Source of the DNA: Hevea brasiliensis
Lineage: Eukaryota; Streptophyta; Magnoliopsida; Malpighiales; Euphorbiaceae
NCBI RefSeq assembly: GCF_030052815.1
Contig: NC_079505.1
Coordinates: forward strand, 68,217,824 to 68,281,823
Direction: 5' to 3'
Length of the DNA: 64,000 bases
The notes beneath the pieces were generated by a model. That model made no database searches. It saw only the letters and a program-made list of their open reading frames with translations, and was not told where the DNA came from. The position numbers were made by a program, and so were the translations under genes. Of this stretch, positions 43,143-57,156 are shown piece after piece (within the stretch, counting starts at the first letter, position 1; each line of letters begins with the position of its first letter).

Positions 43143-43205
<63 letters not shown>

Positions 43206-46182
43206 ACATTTTAGCAAATCCTATATTAGTTTTATTAATCTTAATCTAGCCTTTGGATATAATAAATTTTATTTTTATTTTTATTTTATTATTTAAGAAT
43301 AAATGCATGCACACAAGACAGGAAAGGTACACACCAAAAATAAATTATTTAAACAAATTAAAATATATATATTTCTAGTTTTTTAGTGTTGATAATATAA
43401 AATATTTTTGTCCCACTTCTATTTTCTTTTTTTTCAAAATCTTCTGTAATAAATATTTATTTTAAATATAATCAATAATTTTTTTTTCTAATTCTTACAA
43501 TTAATATATGATACTAATAAAATATATATCATGTTAACAATTTGGTAATAATTTTAAAAATGTAAATTCAACATTAAAATAAAAAAAAATATATTATTTA
43601 TAAAGTTTAAAATATTAGTCATAATTGTAAATTGAACTAAAATTTTAATTATTATTAATCCATTTTAGATTTTTAATGCTCACATCATACAATGAATAAC
43701 AAAAGGCAAAATGTTCGATTTAACATCCGTATTTATTGAGAAAGTTGAATTTATCTTATTTTTAACTTTTTATCTGAATTAGTTTATAAGTTTCAATTTA
43801 ACTTAAAAATTAAAATTTATGAGTTAAATTTTTTTAATTTCTTGATTTAAATAAAAAATCAAGAAATTTAATTTCTTAATTTCGGAATTAAATTTATTAA
43901 TTTCTTAATTTAAACCCAAAAATTATGAAACTTAATTTCTTTTTTTTTTATTTTTGAGCTAAATTAAATTAAAATTAAAATTTATGAATTAAATTAGATA
44001 AAAAATTAAAAATAATTAAATTAAACTTCTTCAATATATCTAGAGATATATTTAAGCTTCAAACCAATTAAAAACATATGTAGACACAAAGCAATTAATA
44101 ATCTCATTTTAGTTTTAGTTTGGCGTTTTGCTCCATGGAAATAAGTAGAGTTTTCTGATTTAATGGAGTTTGGCCAAAAAGTTAATTAATTACACCTTCA
44201 AAAAAATAATATTGTTAACCTATTAAATAAATTAATCTAATTTATATAATTGTATGAAAGAGGATGTGAACTTTTAAACAAATACAAATACCTTTAATTT
44301 TTAAATTATTTATAATTTTACAAATAATTTATTATAATTTATTTAAATTAATTTTAGAATTTGTATAAATTTAAAATTAATAGTCCTAATTGTGGTCAAC
44401 TTCTACTTAATTACATTTTTTTTCAACTGTAAGCCAAAATAAAATTTTATAAATAAGAATTCATTAAAATTGTAAATTCATTTTTTCATAAAAAAAATCG
44501 TAATTTTCATGTTTAAAAAAATTGATTTTAAAAAAAAAAAGATAAAAATCAGATATTATACTTTTCTAAATATAATTATAATAAAAACAATAATTATAAT
44601 ATAAATCAAACTCAATGTGTTTTAATTTTATTTTAATTATTTTTTCAGATTTATCTTTTTAATTAATCATTAAAATTTATTGCTTTATCATAGTAATATA
44701 AAAGAATATAAATGATAAAGAGCATCTCTCTCTATATATATATATGAATAGGCAAACTTTTGAATGGATAAAAATAATTTTAAATGTTATATTATTTACA
44801 ATTTATTATTTTTAATTATTTGTATTAATTTTAGAGTTTTTATAAATTTAAAATTTATAACCTTACTAATAAAAATATTTATTTCAACTTAAATTAAAAT
44901 CTTATAAAAAAATTAATTTATAAATTCATATTTCCTTAAAAAAAATCATGAATTTACTTTTTTTTTAAAAATAAACAATTTCAAATTAAATTGCTTTTAA
45001 TTACACTAATAATTAATACTCTAAATTTTAATTAATAAAATTATATTTTTCGCAATTCTATTTCAATTTGGAAACATAAAATTAGCTAAATTGAAATTAA
45101 ATTTCAGACAAAAAAAATAAATACTATACTTAGTTAAAGGAAAATAAAATTTGTGGAATCATAAAAAGGTTTCAGCAATGAAAGAAAAAAAATTCTTTCA
45201 AACCTTTGTCAACATTATGTGTAATATGGTGGCTTAAATATATTTACTAAAATACTATATAGATATGATAAAAGTTTTTATATACAATTGGGGTGGATAC
45301 TGAATTAAAATTGGAAGAGAAGAAAAATTAAATAGTCATATAATTATTTTAATTAATAAAAATTTATAAATTATACTTTTATCAAACAATAATTATTTTT
45401 TTATAAATTATATATTTTATTAACTTTAAATAATTAGGAATAACTTAATAAAGAATGTTTATAAACCATAATCAATATTTATTGTAATATTTTTAGCCAT
45501 CAATTAGAACATTAATTTTTAAAGAATTTAATTTATTATTTAGAGATTAAAGAGTTAAAATGCTATAAAAAAAATTAAATTTGAGATTTAAGAGTTTCAG
45601 TATATGCAGACATATTTTTAAATTAATTTCTGTTTAAAATAATAAATTATAATTATTATAATAAATAGTAATAATTTGATTTTATGAGTATAAATAAATA
45701 GAGATAAATTTTTATACCATAAAAATTATATTTTTTACTTAATATTTAATCTATTTGTTGATAAAATTAATATTAAATATTAATTAATTAGATAAAATTA
45801 TTATTCTTAAATTTGAGAGAAATTTTTAGAGATAAATTAAAAGAAAATCAGTCACTGAAATTAAAATATTTAATAATTTAAATAAATATAAAATTTGTAA
45901 AACCTTATATTTAGTATTTATTTTTTCAAAATAAGAAGGGAAAGCAATATTTTTTCTTAAAATAAAAATGGGTATGTGGGTCTAACACGATGTACAACAT
46001 TGATAATAAAAATATAAATTTAAGCAAATAAAAATTAATAAAATTTAATAAATATAAATAATTAAAAATTTTAATTATACATATAAGTAATTAATAAAAA
46101 ACTTAATACATAATTTTTTAATAATTGTTATATATAATTTTTATTGTAAAACTTTCATTGGAAATTTTTTTTCTACTATTTA
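41881..46182. other. Very AT-rich degenerate intergenic DNA
   Basis: More than 4 kb without a supportable gene. It contains an A18-type tract near 42558, an AT microsatellite at 43149-43202, and many T/A-rich stretches. No element boundary could be fixed by eye. Confidence 0.6.
43149..43202. repeat. (AT)n microsatellite
   Basis: About 27 uninterrupted AT units. Confidence 0.95.
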
Positions 46183-49100
46183 TGTAACATCCTCACTTTA
46201 GCTAGTCCACACAGTCTACTGTTCTGGCGACCAATGTCAGTCTGGGCAGCCAGAATGTTTGAAATTATAAATAGACTAGAGTGAGGAGTTATAAAGAAAC
46301 GAAATAATACTTATAAAAATCAAGAAAAATTTATAGGAATGAAATACACTAAAGTTAAACGAGCCGAAACCCCAGTGATGAGTAACCCGAAGGGGAAGTG
46401 ACGGTGAAGGCCGTTAACAATCCTAGACCCAGAGAAAAATTTATAAAATAATTTTTGGGATTCCAGAGAAAGGTCATTGAGGTTCCTATGGCATTAGAAT
46501 GCCAAGAAAATGTTTCGAAAAATTTTTCAATCGGTACACATAATTTTGGCCCGTTAAGCCAAACGGAGGGCATTTTGGTCATTTCGTCTTCAGAGATGAT
46601 TTTTGACCAACTTGTCCATTTATGTAAATAAATTATATGACATAAAATGTGAATAAATATTGTTAAAAATTTAATTGAAATTAAATAGACAAGAAAAGGA
46701 TGAAAAAATGAAAGAAATTGAAATTATGACATCATAATGATGTCATTAAAATTCTCCCACCCAATCAAGTGTTGACACATGGCACAAGATTATTTAAAAA
46801 GACTTAATGGGCAGAAAAATAAAGAAAAAAAAATCAAAAGCTTCTTATCTTCTTCTTCAAGCAGAAATCTCTCTCCCTTGTCCACCATTTTCAAGCTAAC
46901 CAAAGCTTGATTTTCTTGGTTTTCACTCAACTAAAGCCTAAGTTCCCAACACAAATTCTTGTTCTTTCCTCATAGTAAAGCTTTTGAGAGCAAAAAGAAA
47001 TCAAAAGGAAGAGTTCTTGCAAGCTTTGGATTAGCTCCATTAGAGGTTAATGACCTAAACTTGTTTTTCTCATTAAATTCATGTTGAAGGAGTATGATTG
47101 AGTGCAAAATTACAAAAAAATTTAATAAATACTATGTGTATGCCCATCTCATATTTTCGGCAGCCTTGGATGTGGTAAGGATTTGATGATTTTCATGGAG
47201 CTAAAATGGTAGTATGGCTGCCCTTAGTATTAATCTTTTAAGTGAAATGAAGAAATGCAAGTTAAATACATGATTTGAGATGTTAGGGTTAGGGTTTGGG
47301 CATAAAATGAAGACCTTGATCATGTAATAGTGAAAGTGAGTTTTAATGGTCAATTAGTGACCATTTGGTTATATTTAAATAAGAAATGAAGTGGTTTGTG
47401 TAGTGGAAATTGAGGTTAGTGTGGCTGCCCTTGGTGACCTGTAGGACTGGACATGAGTCCGGTAGGTTTGAACAGCAATAACTGGAGTTGTAGAGGTTCA
47501 ATTGGTGCAAGGCTAATTGTACATAAAACTAGACACATAATGGCACAACTTTGGTGAAGAAACCATGCCCATAAAACCAAATCAAGTTGACCTAAAGATT
47601 GCCCTAATCTGGGTGACCTGCATTCTGCCTGGGCAAAATGACCAAATGAATAGTGTTTAGTCATTTGGCCATAACTCAGTGTAGAAAAGTCCAATTGACC
47701 TGAAATTTTACCAGCAAAACTGAGATATAGACCTACAACTTTTATGAAGAAACCTAACTCAAATTATGACCATAACATATTCAAAAAGTGACCTACAATC
47801 ACTGCTCAAAATACTGTAGATTTGGTCAGTCTAGGAAATCTGGAAAATTTGTAATCCAGTCAGTTGTGGTTTTTGAGCCATTACTTGAGTTACAAAACTC
47901 CAAATGGAGTGATTCAAAAAACGAAATGTAACTAGACAAAATAAGGAACAACTTTCATGTTGACCACTTTACCAAATTCCCACTGCAAAAATGATTAATG
48001 AAACAGTAAACACAAAGCTTGAAATATGAAAATTTTGAACAATTAACATTAAGCTTAGAAATGGTATTGGCAACCAATACCAACAATTTTAGAATGCAAA
48101 ATGTGGTATGTTGGGAGTATTAAAACCAATGTACCTATTGTCTATGTAAAAGTCAACATTTTTATTGACTAATAAATTGAATAGTAACACCTAAACTTGA
48201 ATTTCAAGAATTGTATAATTTAAGAGTGTAACATGCCCAAGTACACCTAGCAAGATTGGTTTGGATAGGTTGGCATGCCAATAGGGTTCTGTTAGTAGTA
48301 CTACATATGGCTTCATGCTATTCTATATTTTATGGCCTCACGTGCCATTCTGTGACATAATAGCGTTTGGCTATGTTGATTGAGTTGTTATACTAGGGTT
48401 TTATCCCTGATAATTATTACAGCTTATTAGCTGTTCTGTTGCACACTGGGAAACACAATGTGACCGATAGTGTGATGGTCCAAGGTACTTAGTACCCAGT
48501 GCCAGTTTACCCATTTATCCAGTCCAGTCGACTAGTATGGGTTACTCGGGCAATGATAATAAATCTTACCAAATTTTAATCGAATAATACTGCAATAAAT
48601 ATCAGAAATTAAGTCTACAAAAAATGTAAACATACATTCTGCATATTTACTTTATTTTAGTTATTTTATTTTATATTATCACCACTAAGCAGAATTGCTT
48701 AACGCGTCGCTTTTGCCACGCGCAGGTACTGGAGACATAGCTTGGGAGTCCAGCAGACCTCATGCAGGGTGAGCTTTCAGATCTGCACACGGAGTCCAGA
48801 GTCACCTCACATTTGCAGTGCATTTGGTAGGACATTAGGCCACTTTTGGTATTTTGATATTTTGTATTTTGTAAACTTCTGTAATGAATATTATAAACTC
48901 ATGTAATTATGCTTTTGATGTAATCATCTATGAACTATGTTTAGTAATAGATGTGAGCATTTCTCATTGAATTAAGTGTGATATGAAAGGAATTGAATTT
49001 TGAGATACTGAAGAGATTTGAGAAATTGTTGAAAATATGTTGGTGATTGGCTGAGATTGAAATTATGATTATATTAGAAGTGTTTTTAACAGTTTCACAA

Positions 49101-49267
49101 GAACTATTTTTCCAATTTACAGCCGACACTCTGCCGGATTTTCTATAAAATTTGTAAAAAAATTCATATTTATCAAAAAAATTGTAAATAAATAAGTAAA
49201 AAGGGTAAATTGAATTGAAATATGATTTGGTGCTTAGCTACACTATAGACGGGTAAGGGGTGTCACA
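46183..49267 (+). repeat. 5' LTR of the complete gypsy element
   Basis: It begins TGTAACATCCTCACTTTAG and ends GGGGTGTCACA. Against the 3' LTR it is about 28 bp shorter, mainly through one deletion near 49235 that removes the CTCTGGCACACTGTGTGGC region. About 18 differences, mostly transitions, are visible in the first 290 bp, so the insertion is not recent. Confidence 0.95.
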
Positions 49268-49272
49268 TTTAG

Positions 49273-49284
49273 TAGTATTAGAGC
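49273..49284 (+). promoter_or_regulatory. Primer-binding site, initiator tRNA-Met type, degenerate
   Basis: TAGTATTAGAGC lies 5 bp after the 5' LTR. It matches the plant initiator tRNA-Met complement TGGTATCAGAGC at 10 of 12 positions; both changes are G-to-A or C-to-T. Confidence 0.8.
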
Positions 49285-49395
49285 ATCGGTTTAGGCGTTT
49301 CTGGGCCTAGATAGAGTGCATACCATTGTATTTCATTTTTAAGTGTTGAGGTGACACTGATGCAGATCTGTTTGTTTTCTTATTTTGATTAGGAT

Positions 49396-50555
49396 ATGGA
49401 TCCTACTTCTCAAAGAGCAGTTGATGAAGAGGTGGAGAGTCGCGCTCCACCAAGGGCTGAATTTGGGGGCAGGGGAGAATCTGCTCTACCAGCAGCTGAG
49501 GCACCTGCCTAACCTCAGTTTGCACTATTTCAACAAATGATCGAGTTTTACCAGCAAATGATGGGGGCAATTCTACCACCACAACCTCCACCAGCACCAC
49601 AGAAGTCCCATCTAGAGAAACTGCGAAAACATGGGGCTGTGGATTTCTTTGGGAAGAAGGAGGATGATCCCATGACAGCAGAAAAATGGTTGGATAGAAC
49701 AATTAGAGTGCTGAAACAGCTTAATTGCACTCCCAAGCAGAATCTGGAGGGTGCTGTGTCCCTACTTCAGGATGATGCATATCAGTGGTGAGACACAGTA
49801 ACCAGTGAGGTGCAACCGGAACGAATCACCTGAGAATTCTTCCTCACAGAGTTCAGGAAGAAATATGTAAGTAAAGTATATTTAGAAGAGAGAAGAAGAA
49901 AATTTATCAGTCTAAGACAAAGGCAACTATCAGTGGTAGAGTATGAGCGAGAATTAGTCAGACTGAGTCGGTATGGGAGGGAGATAGTCCCTACAGAGGC
50001 AGAAAGGTACATAAGGTTCGAAGAAGGGCTCAATGACAATATCAAAGTCATGATAACGGCATTAGAGATCACAGATTTTGCCAAATTAGTATATGCTGCA
50101 TCAAAAGTAGAAAGAGTCCGAATAAATGAGCAAATTAGAAGGGAAAGACAGCGGAAGAGGGGTCCAGGTCAGTCCAGTTCATTTTCTGCTCCTAGTAAGA
50201 AGAGTAAAGGTCCTCCTGCTCAGAGTTCAAGATAACCACAAGGTCAGGGTCAGTCCCAGGGGCCCAAACCACAGTTCACACCTAGGAGAGGCCAGTCCAC
50301 ACCATCAATGGGCAACTCTCCAGGGACGGTGTTTAGGGGACCAGCCCCAGCATCTTCTGCCTGTCCACACTGCCAGAAGTGGCACAAGGGGGACTGTTGG
50401 TGAGTGACTGGTGCATGCTTACGGTGTGGATCTACAGAACATCAGATTAAGAATTGTCTGAAGAGGACTACTACAGCTGCTCCAACACAAGTTGACAAAC
50501 CTGCTCCTGCACCACAAAGGGAAAGCTCGGTAAATCTGAAGCAGCTGGTCCATCA
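49396..50555 (+). pseudogene. Gypsy gag, broken
   Basis: The ATG at 49396 opens MDPTSQRAVDEEVESRAPPR. The same frame then contains the capsid region (HLEKLRKHGAVDFFGKKEDD, AEKWLDRTIRVLKQL, EFRKKYVSKVYLEERRRKFI, YERELVRLSRYGRE) and the zinc knuckle CLRCGSTEHQIKNC (CX2CX4HX4C) at about 50416-50457. In-frame stops occur at 49510, 49789, 49831, 50233 and 50401. Most can be read as single transitions of Gln or Trp codons. A frameshift near 50520-50535 separates it from pol. Confidence 0.9.
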
Positions 50556-53500
50556 TTGAGGCCTGCATCTGAGTCAGCTGAGAGGCCAGAGTCCAGAGTA
50601 CCTGCCAGGGCCTATGCCATCAGAGCTCAGGAGGAGCAAGATGCCCTGGACGTCATCAGGGGTACATTCTCTCTCTACAACACTTTTGTGCATGCATTGG
50701 TGGATCCAGGATCCACTCATTCATACATCTGCATCAAACTACCCGTAGAGAGGGGAGTTTCAGTAGAGGAGAGTGATCAAGATATTCTAGTTATAAATCC
50801 ACTAGGCCACAGTGTGGTAGTGAATAAAGTGTATAAAGGTTGCCCGTTGAGGATTCAGGGGTATAAATTCTTAGCATACCTAATTGAATTGCCCTTCCAC
50901 GAGTTTGATGTGATTTTGGGAATGGACCGGTTATCACGCCATCAGGCAATAGTTGATTGCAAATTGAAGAGGATTTCTCTGAAAACTTATGAGGGCAATG
51001 AGATTACTGCTGTGGGTGAAAGGACAGATTTCCTGTCCAATGTTATCTCAGCCACAGTTGCAAGAAGATTGATGAGAAAAGGCTGTGAAGCTTACCTAGC
51101 ACACGTGGTTGATACTAGGCAAGCTAAGCCGAATCTGTGTGATATACCCACAGTAAGAGACTTTCCAAATATGTTTCCCGAAGAATTGCCTGGTTTACCA
51201 CCAGAAAGGGAAGTCAAGTTTGCTATTGAGGTAATACCGGGTACAACACCAATTTCTATTGCTCCTTATAGGATGGCACCCACTGAATTGAGAGAGTTGA
51301 AAATTCAGTTGCAGGAGTTACTCGATAAGGGGTTCATATGCCCCAGTGTGTCACCATGGGGAGCTCCGGTGCTGTTTGTGAAGAAGAAGGATGGAACCTT
51401 GAGATTGTATATTAATTACCGGCAATTGAACAAAGTAACTGTGAAGAATAAATATCCGTTGCCCAGAATTGATGATCTGTTTGATCAGTTGAAGGGAGCC
51501 GGTGTATTTTCAAAAATTAATCTCAGATCAGGGTATCATCAGTTGAGGGTAAAGGATGCAGATGTGTCAAAAACTGCATTCAGAACCCGGTATGGGTATT
51601 ATGAATTTCTAGTGATACCATTTGGGTTAACAAATGCACCAGTAGCATTTATGGACCTTATGAACCGTATCTTTCATCCATATTTAGATTAGTTTGTAGT
51701 GGTCTTTATTGATGATATTCTGGTGTATTCTAAGACCAGGGAAGAACATGATGAACATTTGAGGATTGTTCTGCAAACCCTGCGAGAAAAGAAGTTGTAT
51801 GCTAAGTTGTCCAAGTGTGACTTCTGGATGAGTGAAATCTCTTTTCTTGGACACATAGTATCAGCTGAGGGGATTAGAGTGGATCCCAAAAAGATAGAAG
51901 CAGTGATGGAATGGAAGCCTCCCAGAAATACAACTGAGGTCAGAAGTTTATTGGGGCTAGCTGGGTATTACAGAAGATTTGTGAAGGGGTTCTCTCTTAT
52001 AGCTACTTCAATGACCAAGTTGTTGCACAAGAATGCAAAATTTGGCTGGAACGACAAGTGCCAAGCCAATTTTGAGAGGCTGAAGGCTATGTTGACAGAA
52101 GCACCAGTGTTAACATAGCCAGTGTTGGGAAAAGACTTTATGGTCTACAGTAATGCCTCGCATAATGGGTTAGGGTGTGTATTGATGCAAAAGGGGAAAG
52201 TGGTCGCCTATGCTTCTAGACAGTTAAGGCCACATGAACAGAACTACCCTACTCATGACCTGGAGTTAGCAGCAATTATCTTCGCACTGAAGATATGGAG
52301 GAATTATTTATATGATGAAAAATGCTACATCTATACAGACCACAAGAGTCTAAAATATTTGCCAACCCAGAAGGAGCTCAATCTTAGACAGAGGCGATGG
52401 ATTGAGTTCCTAAAGGACTATGATTATGTGATAGATTATCATCCTGGGAAGGCAAATATAGTTGCTGATGCTTTGAGTAGGAAGTCCATCATAGCTTTAA
52501 GATCACTAAATGCCCGTCTGTCCTTAGCTCAAGATGGAGCTATTTTGGCCAAGTTACAAGTGAGGCCAAACCTGCTACAGCAGATACAAGATGGGCAGAA
52601 GGCAGATGAAAAATTAATGGCCATTGTGGGTAAAACCAAAGGGAAAGGAAGCTGATTATGAGGTGAAAGCAGATGGGTGTCTATATTACAGAGGAAGAGT
52701 GTGTGTACCAGATGATGGGAAACTAAAGACTAGTATTCTAAAAGAAGCACACACTAGTGTTTATGTTATGCACTCGGGAAACACAAAAATGTATAATGAT
52801 TTGAAGCCTCATTATTGGTGGCCTGGTATGAAGAGGGATATAGCTGACTATGTGACTAAGTGTTTGACATGTCAGCAAGTTAAAGTAGAACATTAAGTTT
52901 CATCAGGATTGCTACAGCCTATAAGCATACCTGAATGGAAATAGGATCGAATCACTATGGATTTTGTTAGTGGTTTACCTCTCACCCAGAAGAAGCATGA
53001 TGCAGTATGGGTGATAGTGGATAGATTAACGAAGTCAATACATTTTTTGCCAGTTAGGACTGACTACTCACTGGAGAAGCTAGCAGAATTATATATCAGT
53101 GAGATAGTTAGATTGCATGGAATCCCACTTTCCATCATATCTGATCGAGACCCAAGGTTTACATTAAGATTTTGGAAAAAGTTGCAAGAAGCCTTGGGCA
53201 CACAACTCCTTTTTAGCACGGCTTTTCATCCTCAGACGGATGGACAGTCAGAACGAGTAATCCAGATCCTGGAGGATATGCTGAGGAGTTGTGTCCTTGA
53301 GTTTGAGGGGAGTTAGGATAGATACCTCCCACTGGCAGAATTTGCATATAACAATAGCTACCAAGCTAGCATTCAAATCGCCCCGTATGAAGCACTGTAT
53401 AGGAGGAAGTGTAGAATTCCCGTATGTTGGACTAAATTGGGCGAAGATAAGCTGGTAGGACCAAACCTAGTGAAACAGACTGAGGAGAAAGTGAAAATAA

Positions 53501-54015
53501 TCAAAGCAAATTTAAAGGTTGCTTCAGATAGACAAAAATCTTATGCCTACTTGAAGAGAAAAGAGATAGAGTATACAGTTGGCGACAAAGTGTTTCTCAA
53601 AGTCTCACCATGGAAGAAAGTACTACGGTTTGGAAGAAAGGGTAAGTTAAGCCCTAGGTTCATTGGCCCATATGAAGTCATTGAACGTGTGGGACCAGTG
53701 GCCTATCGTCTAGCTCTACCACCAGAACTAGATAAAATCCATAATGTATTCCATGTTTCAATGCTGAGAAGATATCGCTCAGACCCTTCACATGTCATCT
53801 CTATGGAAGAGATTGAAATCCAACCGGACTTGACATATGCAGAAGAGCCTATATGGATCCTAGCTCGGGAAGTGAAGGAACTGAGAAATAAACAAATTTC
53901 ACTGGTGAAAGTGCTTTGGAGGCACCACAACACTGAAGAGGCAACTTGGGAAAATGAAGAGATAATGAGGCAACAGTTTCCTAAACTGTTTGCATCAGGT
54001 AAATTTCGAGGATGA
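50556..54015 (+). pseudogene. Gypsy pol: protease, reverse transcriptase, RNase H, integrase, broken
   Basis: The protease motif is [12 protein letters not shown] (about 50693). The RT has [35 protein letters not shown] and [11 protein letters not shown]. Its motif A reads [12 protein letters not shown], where the family has an Asp: the catalytic Asp is Asn. RNase H shows [12 protein letters not shown], again Asn for the first catalytic Asp, then [10 protein letters not shown]. The integrase has the zinc-binding CLTCQQVK, and D, D, E in [15 protein letters not shown] and QSERVIQ. Stops lie near 51690, 52119, 52894, 52942 and 53314, and one frameshift near 52630. It ends at TGA 54013-54015, 23 bp before the 3' LTR. 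Confidence 0.93.
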
Positions 54016-54021
54016 AATTTT

Positions 54022-54038
54022 TATTAGAGGGGAAGAGT
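54022..54038 (+). promoter_or_regulatory. Polypurine tract of the gypsy element
   Basis: The purine-rich TATTAGAGGGGAAGAGT directly precedes the 3' LTR start TGTAAC at 54039. It would prime plus-strand DNA synthesis. Confidence 0.85.
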
Positions 54039-57000
54039 TGTAACATCCTCACTTTAGCTAGTCCATATAGTCTACTGTTCCGGCGACCAATATCGGTCTG
54101 GGCAGCTAGAATGTTTGAAATTATAAATAGACTAGAGTGAGGAGTTATAAATAAACTAAATAATACTCATAAAAATCAAGAAAAATTTATAGGAATGAAA
54201 TACACTAAAGTTAAATGAGCCGAAACCCCATTGATGAGTAACTTGAAGGGGAAGTGACGGTGAAGGCCGTTAACAACCCTAGACCTGGGGAAAAATTTAT
54301 AAAATAATTTTTAGGACTCCAGAGAAGGGTCATTAAGGTTCCTATGCATTAGAATGCCAAGAAAATGCTTCGAAAAATTTTTCAATCGGTACACATAATT
54401 TTGGCTCGTTAAGCTAAACGGAGTGCATTTTGGTCATTTCATCTTTAGAGATGATTTTTGACTAACTTGTCCATTTATGTAAATAAATTATATGACATAA
54501 AATGTGAATAAATATTGTTAAAAATTTAATTGAAATTAAATAGACAAGAAAAGAATGGAAAAATGAAAGAAATTGGAATTATGACATCATAATGATGTCA
54601 TTAAAATTCTCCCACCTAATCAAGTATTGACACATGGCACAGGATTATTTAAAAAGACTTAATGGGCAGAAAAATAAAGAAAAAAAAATCAAAAGCTTCT
54701 TATCTTCTTCTTCAAGCCGAAATCTCTCTCCCTTGTCCACCATTTTCAAACTAACCAAGGCTTGATTTTCTTGGTTTTCACTCAACTAAAGCCTAAGTTC
54801 CCAACACAAATTCTTGTTCTTTCCTCATAGTAAAGCTTTTGGGAGCAAAAAGAAATCAAAAGGAAGAGTTCTTGCAAGCTTTGGATTAGCTCCATTAGAG
54901 GTTAGTGACTTAAACTTGTTTTTCTCTTTAAATTTATGTTGAAGGAGTATGATTGAGTGCAAAATTACAAAGAAATTTAATAAATACTATATGTATGCCC
55001 ATCCCATATTTTCGGCAGCCTTGGATGTGGTAAGGTTTTGATGATTTAATGGAGCTAAAATGGTAGTATGGCTGCCCTTAGTATTAATCTTTTAAGTGAA
55101 ATGATGAAATGCAAGTTAAATGCATGATTTGTGATGTTAGGGTTAGGGTTTGGGCATAAAATGGAGACCTTGGTTATGTAATGGTGAAAGTGAGTTTTAA
55201 TGGTCAATTGTTAACCATTTGGTTATGTTTAAACAAGAAATGAAGTGGTTTGTGTAGTGGGAATTGAGGTTAGTGTGGCTGCCCTTGGTGACCTGCAGGA
55301 CTGGGCATGAGTCCAGCAGGTTTGAACAGCAATAACTGGAGTTGTAGAGGTTCAATTAGTGCAAGGCCAATTGTACATGAAACTAGACACATAATGGCAC
55401 AACTTTGGTGAAGAAACTATGCCCATAAAACCAAACCAAGTTGACCTAAAGATTGCCCTAATCCAGGTGACTTGCATTCTGCTTGAGCAAAATGACCAAA
55501 TGAACAGTGTTTAGTCATTTGGCCATAACACAGTGTAGAAAAGTCCAATTGACTTGAAATTTTACCAGCAACAAACTGAGATATAGACCTACAACTTTCA
55601 TGGAGAAACCTAACCCAAATTATGACCATAACATATTCAAAAAGTGACCTGCAGTCACTGCTCAAAATACTATAGATTTGGTCAGTCCAGAAAATCTGAA
55701 AAATTTATAATCCAGCCAGTTGTGGTTTTTGAGCAATAACTTGAGCTACAAAACTCTAAATTGAGTGATTTAAAAAACGAAATATAACTAGACAAAATAA
55801 GGAACAACTTTCATGTTGACCACTTTGCCAAATTCCCACTGCAAAAATGACTAATGGAACAGTAAACACAAAGCTTGAAATCTGATAATTTTGAACAATT
55901 AACATTAAGCTTAGAAATGGTATTGGCAACCAATACCAACAATTTTAGAATGCAAAATGTGGTATGTTGGGAGTATTAAAACCAATGTACCTATTGTCCA
56001 TGTAAAAGTCAACATTTTTGTTGACTAATGAATTGAATAGTAACACCTAAACTTGAATTTCAAGAATTGTATAATTTAAGAGTGTAACATGCCCTAGTAC
56101 ACCTAGCAAGATTGGTTTGGATAGGTTGGCATGCCAATAGGGTTCTATTAGCAGTACTGCATATGACTTCATGCTATTCTGTGTCTTATGGCCTCACGTG
56201 CCATTCTGTGACATAATAGCCTTTGGCTATGTTAATTGAGTTGTTATACTCCGGTTTTATCCCTGATAATTATTACAGCTTATTAGCTATTCTGTTACAC
56301 ACCGGGAAACACAATGTGACCGATGGTGTGATGATCCGAGGTACTTAGTACCCAGTGCCAGTTTACCCGTTTATCCAGTCCAGTCGACTAGTATGGTTTT
56401 CTCGGGCAATGATAATAAATTTTACCAAATTTTAATCGAATAATACTGCAATAAATATCAGAAATTAAGTCTACAAAAAATGTAAACATACATTCTGCAT
56501 ATTTACTTTATTTTAGTTATTTTATTTTATATTGTCACCACTAAGCAGAATTGCTTAGCGCGTCACTTTTGCCATGCGCAGGTACTGGAGACATAGCTGG
56601 GGAGTCCAGCAGACCTCATATACGGTGAGCTTTCAGATCTGCACACGGAGTCCAGAGTCACCTCACATTTGCTGTGCATTTGGCAGGACATTAGGCCACT
56701 TTTGGTATTTTGATATTTTGTATTTTGTAAACTTCTGTAATGAATATTATAAACTCATGTAATTATGCTTTTGATGTAATTATCTATGAACTATGTTCAG
56801 TAATAAATGTGAGCATTTCTCATTGAATTGAGTGTGATATGAAAGGAATTGAATTTTGAGATACTGAAGTGATTTGAGAAATTGTTGAAAATATGTTGGT
56901 GGTTGGCTGAGATTGAAATTATGATTATATTGGAAGTGTTTTTAACAGATTTAAAAGAACTGTTTTTCCAATTTACAGTTGGCACTCTACCGAATTTTCT

Positions 57001-57151
57001 ATAAAATTTCCGAAAAAAATTCAGATTTATCAAAAAAATTGTAAATAAATAAGTAAAAAGGGTAAATTGAATTGAAATATGATGTGGTGCTCTGGCACAC
57101 TGTGTGGCATATCTTGCTCGGCTACACTGTAGACGGGTAAGGGGTGTTACA
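54039..57151 (+). repeat. 3' LTR of the complete gypsy element
   Basis: It begins TGTAACATCC and ends GGGGTGTTACA, and is 3113 bp long. It keeps the segment near 57090-57120 that is deleted in the 5' LTR, so it is the better copy for family comparison. Small ORFs in it (for example at 56574 and 56797) also occur in the 5' LTR and are not genes. Confidence 0.95.
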
Positions 57152-57156
57152 ATTCA

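Larger units (their letters stand above)
46183..57151 (+). mobile_element. Complete, inactive Ty3/gypsy element with 3.1-kb LTRs (Del/Tekay-like)
   Basis: The order is 5' LTR 46183-49267, primer site, gag-pol 49396-54015, purine tract, 3' LTR 54039-57151: 10,969 bp in all. Flanks ATTTA (46178-46182) and ATTCA (57152-57156) agree at 4 of 5 bases. The enzyme order protease, RT, RNase H, integrase identifies Ty3/gypsy. Very long LTRs, a single gag-pol frame and a C-terminal chromo-like segment (VKVLWRHHNTEEATWENEEI) suggest the Del/Tekay chromovirus lineage. It carries many stops, two frameshifts and altered catalytic residues, so it cannot move by itself. Confidence 0.95.

Noticed and set aside
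50126..50407. 93-codon ORF overlapping gag
   Set aside because: It is a frame shadow of the gag nucleocapsid region; the knuckle is in the other frame.
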